A stretch of DNA of 64,000 nucleotides from Climacium dendroides (lineage: Eukaryota; Streptophyta; Bryopsida; Hypnales; Climaciaceae): NCBI GenBank assembly GCA_950106755.1, contig OX467090.1:11469489-11533488 (forward strand), written 5' to 3'. Below, in pieces: positions 35,473 through 47,700 of this stretch (position 1 is its first letter; each line of letters opens with the position of its first letter). A program made the translations under genes and the position numbers. The notes under the pieces are model-generated. The model was given only the letters and a program-made list of their open reading frames with translations. It did not search any database and was not told the DNA's origin.

Positions 35473-36923
35473 TACCCTTATTTTTTTAAGTGCTTTTAAA
35501 TATAATATTATTTATTTATTTATTTATTTTTTATTTATTTTTTTCTTATCTTTATTTATTATTTTTTCAATAAAATACTTTTAAAATACATCCACATCTC
35601 TTTTAGATACATGTCACATCCATTGTTCCTTCACCAAAACCAAAGAAACAAATATATTATTCCACACTCACTTTAGGCCATGGAGAATGAACCATCTCAT
35701 TTGTCATGTCTTTATCTATTTAAGGTTAAATGTAAAAAAAATTGCCCTCCATTTTGTAATTGGTCAATTTTATATTTTTTGCTAATTTTGGAATTACTTG
35801 ATTCCAAATTTGATCATCAAATATAAATAGTAAATTGTTGCATTTTCCACAAAGTAAAAATGCATTTCTTCCTTTTCCCCAAAATTATAGAAGTTGGTTT
35901 TTTGATGGTCTTCACTCTATGCTCTCACTCATGTTTTCTTATAATTCAAAAATTTACATATCTAAGTGACAATAAAGATTTTGACAAGTGTGAAAAAGAC
36001 TTGAGACCACCTTTGTTACCTTGACTACAAATTACACATGACAAAAATTAATTTCTATTGGAAATCGAACCTTTTATTCATTTTAAAAATTTAATATTGA
36101 AGTCTTTGAATGAAAAAGATAATGTGATTTGTTTTTAATAAAAAAGATAATGTGATTTGAATGAAAAAGATAATGTGATTTGTTTTTTTTAATGTCAAAT
36201 TGGATTCTTTAAAGTGAAATAAATATTTGGTATTTAAATGTTGAACTAGTTTAGGTAGTACGGTATGGCATTTTATGTACTTTATGGTATTTCAAACTTC
36301 ATTTTTTTGAAATAAATAAATATTTGCAAAGAGGTGTTGACCCTCCTCCTCACTCATGGAGCCATAGTAATGGGGATGTATACATGGTGAGGTAGGTTGC
36401 ATTAGATGGTTTTGAGTATTCTCTCCAGTATTTTAGATTTTTGTGACATAATATCATGGAAGCTAATGAAATTTATTCAATAATAATTAGTCCTACCTTG
36501 GAATATTTAAGTCTATCAAGAGAAGTATTGTTATAATTTTAACATTGTATTGAATTAAAAGTGTGTTGAGGTTAGGTCTCCTTGTTTGGTTAGTGTTTAA
36601 AGACTTCAATGGTGGGCAAAATGGTCAACCTTGCAATCTTTTGTTGGATGTTATAATAAATAGATAAATTGAATATATTACAGCAAAAGAGCCCATTTCT
36701 TGAAAAATGGTTGCGTTACTCTAATGGCATGGATGATATTTTAATTATTTAAATCATTGATGGACATTAAAAAAAAAGGCATTAGTAGCAATTGAAATTA
36801 TACTTTTTTCAATAAAGAATGAATTTGTCATGAATTTGAAACTATTTTCACCCAAAATTTTGACTGTAGACACTATTCATTTGATGTTTAAAAAAACTAT
36901 TGCAAACAAATTCTTCATTTAAG

Positions 36924-37857
36924 TTAACCCCTAAAGAATTTTGACTATGTCCAAAAATGCCATCTCTAGTACAAGTACCAATTTTCTTTTTAAAAACATT
37001 TTTGATAGATCTAGCCATAGGGTCTTATATTAATTTGGCTTGAGAAGATGTGGAAAAAATTTCAAAATTTTTCAGCTTGTAGATTGTAAGATATTAGTAT
37101 TTGAAGTAATAAAAATCTTTTTTTGGGCCCTGCAAAAAAACGGGTAGCTACAATTTACAAGGTCAGATCATTATGAAAAAGTGTCCAAAATGGTGGTTAA
37201 TCTTTGGATTCATTCTTTAAGGCAAGTTGTGTACATTCTTGAAAAATTTCAAATCATTTGGAATTGTATAACAAATAGGAAAAAAATAGAAAGCAAAAAA
37301 AAATAGAGAATGATTCAAAATACTAAATTGTTAACAATTTATTTATGGAATTGAAAAATGACAATCCCAATGGTTGTAATGTTGTATCAAACCATCTATG
37401 CCTAATGTTTTTATTTCTTTCCAAAAATATCAAAAATTGAGTTAAATAAAGGACTTCAAAGTTTACTTTAGAGTATAGATTCTATAACTAGCCACAAACT
37501 ACCCACAACTAAAATCTCCTCATAACTTTCATCTCATTAATCAAAATGAAATGATTCAAAACTTTTCATGTATAAATAAATCTAGAGAACCAATTTCAAA
37601 ATTATATATTTTTTAAAGTGATTTTTAAAGAAATGTTTTTGCTACTCGGACTGCCTAGCAAATGTTGAAAATTACATATCATACAATAATTTTTTAACCA
37701 TGTAGTCAAAAGTTATGAAAACTATCAGACCTTAAAGCTACTCTTTGGGTACATGTTGTAAGAATTTCAATTCAAAAAAATAATAATTCCATTTGTAGTG
37801 AGCTACCCAAAATGGCTATGTTGCCAAAAAAACGTTGTTTGGTTCTTTAGGGGTTAA
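36924..37857. mobile_element. TTAACCCCTAAAG-family element, 934 bp
   Basis: It starts TTAACCCCTAAAGAATTTTG at 36924 and ends TTCTTTAGGGGTTAA at 37857, giving 12-13-bp inverted termini. The interior can be followed block by block in the element at 59917-60862 (GTACAAGTACC, GATTGTAAGATATTAG, TCAAATCATTTGGAATTGTA, TACTAAATTGTTAACAATTT, AAACTACCCACAACTAAAA). No long open frame, so it is non-autonomous. Confidence 0.85.
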
Positions 37858-40536
37858 GGCTAGGATAAGAGATTTTTTTTTCTTTATTACTTTTACTATT
37901 CTATTTTTATCTATTACAAGTGAAAAAAATTAACATATCCAATATTGATATTGATTTAATATTATTTAAAAATATTATGATTCAACTAGTGTCAAAATTA
38001 TAATTATTTTTGTAGATTTTTTATTTTCTATAAAAATTCAATTTGATCTTTTCTAAAAATTGGATCTATTTTTAGAATTATTTTCTATGGATTTTCTTTA
38101 TCACTTTGTGATTTTAATAAATAGACAAAGGATAGGAAAAAAATAGCAATATATTGTGGTACAATTGTTGGCATATCCTAGAGGTACACTTGAATTAGGT
38201 ATGACAATGTCATGTTCTAATTTGCAAATATATTAGGGAGGTAAGTTGCATACATGAATTTTTTTAGATTATTGTGTATGTTTTTTTCAAAGAATGCATA
38301 TTGTATTGCTACAAATCTTGACATCCACAACACGATTGGAGAACACAAAGAATAGAGAGCTCAAAATACAAACTATAAATGCATTTTTGGAGGTATTTTG
38401 CTTGTTCTGTGTTATATTTTAGTTTTTAAAACAACCATAATGCTAGATTTTTTTGAATAAAGGATCAATTATAGTTCCTTGTTAGTGTTCAACAATTTAC
38501 AATTTCACATCCCAATTAGCAACAACTTGTGAAGTGCATGGATATCTATAAATGCTAATAAGGTCATTCTATGGCAACAAGACAAATGTATGACAATTCC
38601 TTTAGGTGTTAAACAAAAGAGTGTCACAATTTTCTAAATTTGAAAAATTCAAATACATATCAATAAAGTTTTCAATTTTTCAATTTATTTTTTAATCTAT
38701 CTATCATATTTTTATTAAAATTTTATATAAATCTCTATTATTTCTAATTGCCCCCAAAACATTTAAATGAAAACTAAGGATGTTTAATATTGTTGTTACC
38801 ATAATTTCTTATTAGTTGTTCACTACCCTCGCACAACAACAAGTGTAGTTAGCATAAAAAATACTAAAAATTGTGAAGATTGAATATTACAATGCAATTG
38901 TACTCCTCCAAAATGCTTTATAGTAAAGTGACATTTTGAAGGTGGATTGAATGGCCAATTTCTCAATTTTCCAAAAAATTGAAGCATATTTCCATCTTTG
39001 GAAATATATAATCTTTTAATCTACAAACAACTTTCTCTACACTAATTGCACATTTTACAACTTACATGTCCCACATTGTATACAAATGTAATTAGACAAC
39101 TTTTACATTTCAAAGTTGTGAATACCACACATGTGAGTGCATTTAGAAGACCATTTGTCCCTTTAGAGACAATGTAATTAAAGAAGGTTAAATGTGTATG
39201 AATACAAACATATGAATAATTTACATTGATATGTTAATACAAAGGTGGAAGGACTTAGCTCTACATATCAATATGGTATATTTACCCAAAGCCAACATTG
39301 TGTGTCATTGTCTTACAATTAGGACCCCTACGACCATGATGATACTTAGTGTTGGTTTTGGTCTTAGGTTTGGTGTTGCTTTTGGATAGGCCTTCTTTGC
39401 AACTATATCACAGACCTCCCAGGTAACAATACCTTAAATTGTTTGAATAAGGGTTTATGCATAGTTCCTATTATTGAATTGCAATTTTTTTTGTTAGATA
39501 CTGGTGGTAGGACAAATAGGATTCTAGATTATTTTAGAATACATTTTGTAGACAACATGTGAATAAATAATAAAATGTTGAAAATGTTGAAAAATTTGTA
39601 GAGGGTTCATTTTATGCTAGAATCTATATGGGAAGGGTCACAATTGGTTCCGTTACCTTATATCCTCATGACAACTACCCGTTCAGAAACCTAATTACAA
39701 ACAACTTTGATCTACTCACAACTCTTAGAATTTTGAGGTACTTATACATTCTAAGCTTCATACTACTATCCTTGAAAAAAAATTGAGAGCAAAATAAGAC
39801 AATAGATAGAGACCATTACACAACATCAATGAATTTTACTTTATTGAAGTTACAATGATTTTACATCTTGTCAATCTTTGAGATAAAGGTTGAAAGGGAG
39901 AAAGAGATTCATCAGATTGACAGGTAGCAAATGCATCAAACTAAAACACTTAAATGTACAAGCTCAACCCTAGAAGGGAAACACAAAGCTTCAAGAGTTG
40001 AACTATATAAATATATATAACTAGTTCATCTATTTTATAACCCAATTTCTGCACCTAAAAGAAACTATGTCCAACTCAATTACAAATGCATTAACATGCT
40101 ACAATTGAAGGGGATATTCTATGAACTGCAGTTCATCTTCAAACACTCAAAGAAAAAATATCTTGAGTCAATTGTTCCTGGTCAAGCTCCAAGCAAGACC
40201 ATGTCCCCCCTCTCAAAATCAAAGGTCAAAAATTGCAAGGTAAATTATAGTCAAATTAATGATGGTCTCTGCTTAACCAAACTACAACTGAGAAAGATCT
40301 TTGGGCAACAAATGTGCTCTATTGACATCTACTCTTGCAATATACAAGAACTCACAAGGTTGAGTTTCAACAATAGTTCAAGAAGGCAAAAAACACTGAC
40401 AAACTAGTTTAACAAAGGGAAGTGAAAGCATGTTTAAATGGGAGGTGAAAATAAAGAGCCAAATAATAGAGAAAGAGAACACAAAGTAATGGATGGAGTT
40501 TGGAAGTTGGATGGACCCCACAGGAATGAAAAATGG

Positions 40537-43500
40537 TCATGTTTCACCTAAAAATCCTGCACAAAGTTGTGCTCGCTCATTTCGTAGCATGGCAATCTCC
40601 ATGCGAATGCCTTCATCACCTTGACCAGCACCTTCTGCTATTGTTTGTTCCAACGTTGCAATTATGCGCTCTATGCTTTTAATCTAATCAACAACCAAGC
40701 ATGGTATCAGATTTGGCCATTGCTTTCTAAATATATATTCTAGTATGTGCTTAAAAAGTTTAACTATGGTTTTGTTATATTGAGATAAGCCCTCATTGTC
40801 AAAGTCCTCCATCTCAAATTTATCAATACTATGTAGTGTCGTTAAACTAAATTAGTCAATATAATGTCTTCAGATTGCACTCAGACGTTGTTAGCCCAAT
40901 CTACAATGAACCTTTGACCATTATAGACAAGGCAGATATTTATACATTACTAGTAGTATTCATCCTTCAATGGTTTTGGACAGGTCTAAAAAAGTTGGAC
41001 AAGATGTAGATCTTGGGTTTTCTTCAAAGATTTGCAAATATTTCAGGCTCTTTACATCATTTTAAGGAAGAATCAAGGTATCTAATATGCTCCATTTCTT
41101 TGATATTGTCTTTTCTTATCATAAATCTTCACATCTTGAGATCAAGAATAAAAGTGTTGGTATATAGCCAAATATTATAGGCAAGTGTAATTATTGCCAA
41201 CTACAGAGAAACTAGGGTGGGTGTTCAACATTGATTTAGAATGTTAAGGGTTTTCTTACATGTTTGATTAATAAGATTATTTTTTTGGAGGGGGGGGAAA
41301 TAAACAAAAAATAAACAAAAAAATGGGAGAATTTTTATCTGTTTTGTGTAAATACCTGTCAACATATGCAACTTTGACAAGGTTTTTTGTTTTTGTTAGT
41401 ACATCAACAATCATCACCTAAATTTGAAGGAGTTGGTTTTAGAAGAGTTACCTAATATGACAAGCAGGATATGATGCGATAGATTTTAGAACTTCTGTTA
41501 GAAAGATTCCAACCTTGCGATGAGGCCATCGACGCATTCCATTACGCCGACATATTTTTTTGAGTACTGTGGGACAAATGCCCAATTCTTTGGCAGCGGC
41601 ATTGATTGGCAAATGAAAATGTTGAGCCAAATCTGTCATTTTAAGTTTTCCTGTTCTCTCTCTCTACAATACAAGAAATTGTTTGTTAATAGAGGAAAAA
41701 CTCTTCAAGACGCAACGAAATCTTTATCCTTAGCTTAACATTGTAGCTATCTACTACCTTCAAAATTATGGTAGTAATATTCACCTGTGCTGCAGCATTA
41801 CTCTTTGGGGGCTTGGGGGGACCAACTGTGACTTCAGCATTGTCAGTGCTGTCAATGCTTCCACTACGGTGAAGCTTGTTTTGTCCAAGTCCAACTTTCC
41901 CGTATGCACATCCACTGTTTGAAAAATCTAAATCCATAATCAATTTATTAGTTAGTAGCTTGTATTTTTATTAACAAAATTCTTCTTGAAGATGACAAAA
42001 TGAACGCGATTAATCCCAACTTTCAGCCTTATGTAAATCTACTTAAACTACAAGAATGATGTTCAACCAAACCTAATTTCGGTCACATCACTCCCTTAAA
42101 AAATCATTTGAAACTCAAAAAAATTAGTCATTTTTGCCCTAATCTCCCTATGCAAATTTATTCTTATAAAAGTCTAGAATGTAGAGGCCTCAAACAATGG
42201 TACGCTAGAACTAATTGTCCCTTAGAACTACCATTAAGAAGGAAAAAAAAAATCAGACCAATTTTTTTACAAGGGAGTAAAGTCATAACAATATTTTTGT
42301 AGTATATTTTGTAAAACCAGAAGTAATATGGTACTCATCCAATAAATATATTAGAGAAGGTTTAGTGGAAGGAAAAACTACCAGAAGAAGTACAAAGAAC
42401 GTCTGGGAGAACCATATGTCCCATTTGCTTAGGGAGGCAACCAGCATTTGCACCCATCATCCGCTCTGACGACATACCCATGCCCATGCCTCCGCTTGCC
42501 AAAGAATCGTGCCGAAGTACAAAACCTTCCTTTCGACGCAAGAGACTATATTGTAGGAGGAATTGCTTCACATACTCGGCATTTCCAACAGGAAACCTGC
42601 CATAGAATATATAATAGTCAACTAAGACCAACAAACATTTCTTACAAATGATACACCAATGATTAGGACACAAATCCACATTCCCAACACGATCAAAGAG
42701 GAACCAATAGGAAACACTTGTTTAGTCATAAGGTGTCGAAATCTTCTACAATCTCTAATATAGTCCACCTGATCGCTACAATGTTATAAGATCTTACCTA
42801 AATTAAATTATCTATTGCCCAAGTAGTAAGAGAGTGCACAAAAAAAGTAGTGTTGTACAACATGTACTTGACATCATACTTGAGATGATATTTAGCATGG
42901 GGGTATATTAAAAAGCTTGCATCATCAACAATTATCTACTAAGCCATATCAACCATTGCATTGATAAAGAATTCATTAAGCACAATTAAAGTTGCTTAGT
43001 AACGTTGAGTCTTAGTACTATTTGTAAGAGAAAACTACAAGTCCACATGGAAATCACCAAATCAGCAAACTGACAACTCACTCAACCATTTGTTGCTCAA
43101 AAGATGCAGGAAAGCCATCGTCGATACAAAACCGAGTTTGTAGTACTGCATGATAGCTTTGGCCATCACACCCATGAATCTCAAGCTTTGTGTCTTGGAC
43201 TCCTAACCAACATACCATATAAAATATTATTCAGCGATATAATTAAAGTTTCTTTGGTTGACAAAAAAATCAAAATTCAAATAGAACCCTAATAGAAGAT
43301 GAAACTTCAAATTATAAGTGAAGAAATGATATAACTCACCCCAATAATGAGCCATTCCAATTGATTATGGCACAAGCTTAAGGTTCCTAAAACGATCAAT
43401 CTCTCACAATGAAGACTCAACAGTCTCATCGTGATCATTCAACCTAACGCTTACTATTGTCCACTTTTAACCTAAAATTTGTAGGAATAAAAATAAAGCA

Positions 43501-44709
43501 TCGTGATCATTCAAGCTAACACTTACTATTGTCCACTTTTAACCTAAAATTTGTAGGAATGAAAATAAGGCAATTGTATTCTATATGTTGAGCATTCAGA
43601 CCTATCTAGGTGATTAAACAATTCAATTTAATATGCCAGTAAACAATGCTAATCACAAAGTGTAGCTTTGATCGAAGCTTTTGTAATATTTTCATTAGAA
43701 GAAACAACAATTTCTAGATGAGGCATTCTTTGGTTCTCTTTTCCCTTGAAATTGGAATTAAAGTAAACTATTGCTTTTTGTAATGTTGATTGAAGCCATA
43801 AGGAAATGTCAAGACAAACTCTCATCCACTTTGTAACTAGGTTAAGAGACAAGCTTCTACTAAATAGACTAGTATAATTCTTAAAGTTTGTGCACCAAAA
43901 AAAATTGTTCTAAATGTAACTTATCTATTTATACTTTAGCTAGAAATGCTTAAGAAAATTGGAAAGTGCATACCATTTGAGTGAATAATACGGCGGAGAA
44001 TTTGGCAAGAGGCGCATTGGAATTGTTGGTTATGTGACTGCCCAAAGTTGGGCTGAATGGGGCCCTCACGAGACATGCCCCAATCCAACGGAGTACCACC
44101 ACAATTCATAGGGTGTGTTCCACCGGAGGTTGACGCCCCATGCTCTATACTCGCAAAAGCTCGATCTTCGACATCCACAAATCCATTTGGATCCCCTACC
44201 ATGTAAGATCCTGCTGTAAAAATTGTTGGAGGGCAGGTTATAGACGGAAGCCTACTTCCTGGCAAAGGCACGTAAGAAGGCACCTCCAATCGCATAGGTG
44301 AAATGGGCGGATTGTTTATATAGCTGTCATGTGAACCGCTGAAGAGAGCAAAAGAATCCTTAGCAACATCAGCATCAATTTCATCAAATGCAATCAACTC
44401 TCCATTTAAGGTATCTTCAACATATGTTGCCTCTCCATCAATACCCTTGCTATCAAACAACAGTGTACTGAAGTCTGGCTCAGGGCCCCCTTCACCCCTC
44501 CCTAATCTCCTATTATTGAAAGATGGGAGTGGAGTCAGCAAGTTGCAGGGAGGTGCTGGAATATTGAATTGCGCATAATTGAAAAACTGTTCTTCAACAT
44601 TGATGTCTTTTGGCGTCTTTAGAAATTCATTTATGTCAAAACGAGGGCTGTTGGATGCATTGAGAACCACTCCTTCACAGGTGGGAGAGTCTAACTGCCC
44701 ACCTGCCAT
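40537..44709 (-). CDS. RWP-RK (RKD-type) transcription factor, six exons
   Basis: Minus-strand exons 44709-43974, 43202-43082, 42596-42382, 41927-41785, 41663-41514 and 40683-40537 join in phase to 503 residues. The RWP-RK domain spans about 410-465: KLKMTDLAQHFHLPINAAAK, ELGICPTVLKKICRRNGMRR and the signature RWPHRK (450-455). RWPHRK is the form usual in RKD proteins. A leucine-containing coiled segment follows (IKSIERIIATLEQTIAEG). Residues about 246-290 form a second conserved-looking block (LEIHGCDGQSYHAVLQTRFC...DDGFPASFEQQ). The N-terminal 245 residues are acidic and Pro/Asn-rich, which suggests a regulatory or activation region. RKD factors act in the nucleus in egg-cell, germline and nitrogen-related programmes; the target here is unknown. 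The ATG at 44709 was taken as the first in-frame ATG. Confidence 0.9.
43427..43571. repeat. 72-bp tandem pair in intron 1 of the RWP-RK gene
   Basis: CATCGTGATCATTCAA begins at 43427 and 43499. Both units continue TTACTATTGTCCACTTTTAA and AATTTGTAGGAAT with very few changes. It is a recent intronic duplication. Confidence 0.9.
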
Positions 44710-47700
44710 TCTCACATTGGTCACAAGTAGTGCTTACATGATGTAAACTTTTCGGGCCTTAGTAATTGCAATCATCATCACTGAGACATTCATCTCAAAG
44801 CTTTGCCTCACGCTATGGATGTTCCAAGTAAAAAAGAAAACAATAAATGGCACTCATAACAAGGATAGAAGATACAATCACCAATGGACTTTGTAGATGA
44901 TTTCACCATGACAATGTATTTGAAATGCAAAATTCAGCCTCATTGGAATTAATAAATTTGGATTATATACACAAGGAATTCACTAGTACAAATTCAAAAA
45001 GATAGATGACAATTGCAAGTTGTAGGGTAGGAAAGCCATGCATACAGTCAAGATGTCATTTGAAAGACATTCTCGCCTAAATAGTTTCCAAATTCATAGT
45101 GAATTTGGAAGAAGAGAAGAAAATGTGTACTGAGAAGAAGAAGCTAGACAAAGGCAAATAGACTGAGGAGTTGCACACCAAGTGATCCAAACATGGACTA
45201 TTGTTTTTTATGGAGAATGAAAGTATACAAAATGCTACACATGATATAGGTTTGGATTCCATTGCAAGTAATTTAAAATGTAGATTTGAAAAAAGATGAT
45301 TATATAAAAAATAAGAGAATCACATAAAATGATATAAATTATTTTGAAATAGATGCCAAACATCAAATAATCTAATCACAGTCAATTAAAATGAGTTAAA
45401 CACAGAACAAGAAAATTAAAATCATAATCATAAATTTGCAAATCATATTGTGGATTTCAACTTTTACATGACGATCATATTGTGGATTTTGATTTTTATA
45501 TGACAAAATCATGTATGCTAGACTGCCTATTCATGTAATAAAAACCAACCTTGACACTTCCTTAAAGTAGTAATCCACTAAATTAGTATCTACTTCCATG
45601 ACAATAGTTTCTAATAGATGAGCTTCAAATCTCCTCCAATGCACTAGACAAACTCTCTCATAATGTAGCTATAGAGGACAACAATTGGACTAATTGTTGA
45701 ATTCGTATGTAGGTTATTTATTTCAAAAAATGATTGCAAACAACCAAGCAAAAAGATTTGAATGCCACAACAAATAACGTATAACACAAAATTCAAATTG
45801 CAAAACCGAACGCGCCAACCACAAAGAAAAAAAGGAAAGAAAAAAGAAAGAGGCCTCAATGATCGAATGAATTAAGAAGTAGTCGTATTGGCTTGCCTGG
45901 CATGGAGAGGTAATAGGGGAAATGGAAAGGTACATTGGAAAAAACAGTGGTAATAAGAAAGACAAAAGAGGAAAGGGAAGGTGCTGGCATGGCACCTGAT
46001 CTTTCGTGCTCAATTTATATTGATTGCCAACCCTATGCGCATGATCCTCATACACAATTTCAAAAAAAGGATCTCCACCTTTCTCTCTCCCCTCAAGTGC
46101 TTGTTTGTTGGTTAGCCGCCTTCACACCGACTTCCACCTTCATCGGACTCCCACTCCTCCTTCCTCCTCTTTTTCTTCCACCTCCTTAACCAAATTCTCC
46201 ACACTTTCATCATTTCCTTATCACAATCTTAGTTACAAAAAACGGCTTTTTAACTCACCGTTAATTTGAACGTTGTTTTCTTAACACTTGTCAATCTCAT
46301 CTAAAAGATTAGAGCTCACAAACGCATAGGATGCTATAGGATGCTAAAAAATAAATAGACTGAAATGCAAAACTAGTCAACAAAATGGCAGTTTAAGTAC
46401 AATTATCACAATTCAATTTTGTGAAAACCTCCACTCACAATGTTGGTTCCATCGTATAGGATTTTGATAAACCTAAACAACAATAACATTGTGTTGCACA
46501 TAAAAAAAGTAGTTATAGTACACACAATTGGCCTTGAGACTCAATTCCAAGAGGCAACTTGGCTATTCAAATACCAAACCTCCATTTGTATTGATTTGAA
46601 CCGTCAATGTGAATAATTTTTTGAAGGAGTGATTGCTTTTTAAAATGAAAAATAAGAGAACAAAAACTTCTCAAAGATTATATACAAAAGCAATGGACAT
46701 TCTTGCGGTGTTAAGTGCACTTCAACAAAGTCTCTAAGCCCTAATTCATGGGGCGGTTACTATAGTAACATGTCTTGGGTTGTCTCCACTCGCAACCGGT
46801 ATTATCATTAAATGGGTGTAATTTTTTAGATGCCAAAATTTGTGACATTCAACTCCAAGAAGCTTTAGAGATTAGGACTACAAGTAGAACTTCTCTTACT
46901 ACATATCTTCTTTGGGCATAATTTGTAGTAATGGAGTTTGTAGGTGGATCTAAATTGAAGGACATTTTCTAAAAAGTAGTATTTGAAGTTGACATCTAAT
47001 CAAGCTATTGGAGTTGAAGAGGCTTGTTCCACCAACTCTACATAATCCTTTAAGATGGGATGATCTAAAATTGTTCATTTTAATTCATGGCTAAAATTAC
47101 ACTCAATTTTACAAATAGAGGTTATTTTTTACCTTTAAACAATAAAAATCATTATTTTTTATTTATTTTATTTCTGAACCAAGAATTTCTACAATTTTTA
47201 TGAATTCTCAAAGTTAAGACTTTAAGAAACTTTGAAGCATTATATAGGTATGTGTTTGAATTATCTTCATTGAGATTCAAAACCATCTCTAAACATTATA
47301 TAACTATTCAACTAGGCTGCACCACACATAAAGTTGACAATTACATATAAAATAAAAAGTCACATTGGTAATACTTTTGAGTATGAAGGATAAAAGACTT
47401 TTGATACATCTATCTTATAGTACACAACATCAAGTCAATTGAAAATATTTTTCACTTGGTTTGAAACTAAAAATCTTTATTTCCTACATTTAGTGAAGAA
47501 TAATACAAATCTATGTGTAATATGTGAATTCACATTCAAATAAACTATAAATAAATTTAAATTCCTTTTATTTACATTGCTACATAGGCTTTAGATTTTT
47601 TTCTAATGTCTACAATTCTATTAAATGAATCTCCAATGTGATTTTCTTCTTAAGATCCAATGTGTTCAAGGCTCATCTCCAAGAGCCTCCAAATCTAAAA

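Larger units (their letters stand above)
34360..40536. other. 6-kb AT-rich gene-free region
   Basis: No supported gene. It contains a foldback at 35363-35472, a three-copy AAAAAGATAATGTGATTTG tandem array at about 36110-36200, a TTATTTATTTATT microsatellite near 35510-35560, and one TTAACCCCTAAAG-family element (36924-37857). Sequence next to 40536 probably includes the 3' UTR of the RWP-RK gene. Confidence 0.6.

Noticed and set aside
40096..40407. 103-codon plus-strand frame
   Set aside because: It has no domain or splice context and lies just 3' of the RWP-RK gene on the opposite strand. It is probably its antisense 3' UTR.
45935..46189. 84-codon plus-strand frame ending in a proline-leucine-rich stretch
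   Set aside because: It arises from the C/T-rich tract upstream of the RWP-RK gene (purine-rich leader on the transcript strand). There is no conserved motif.
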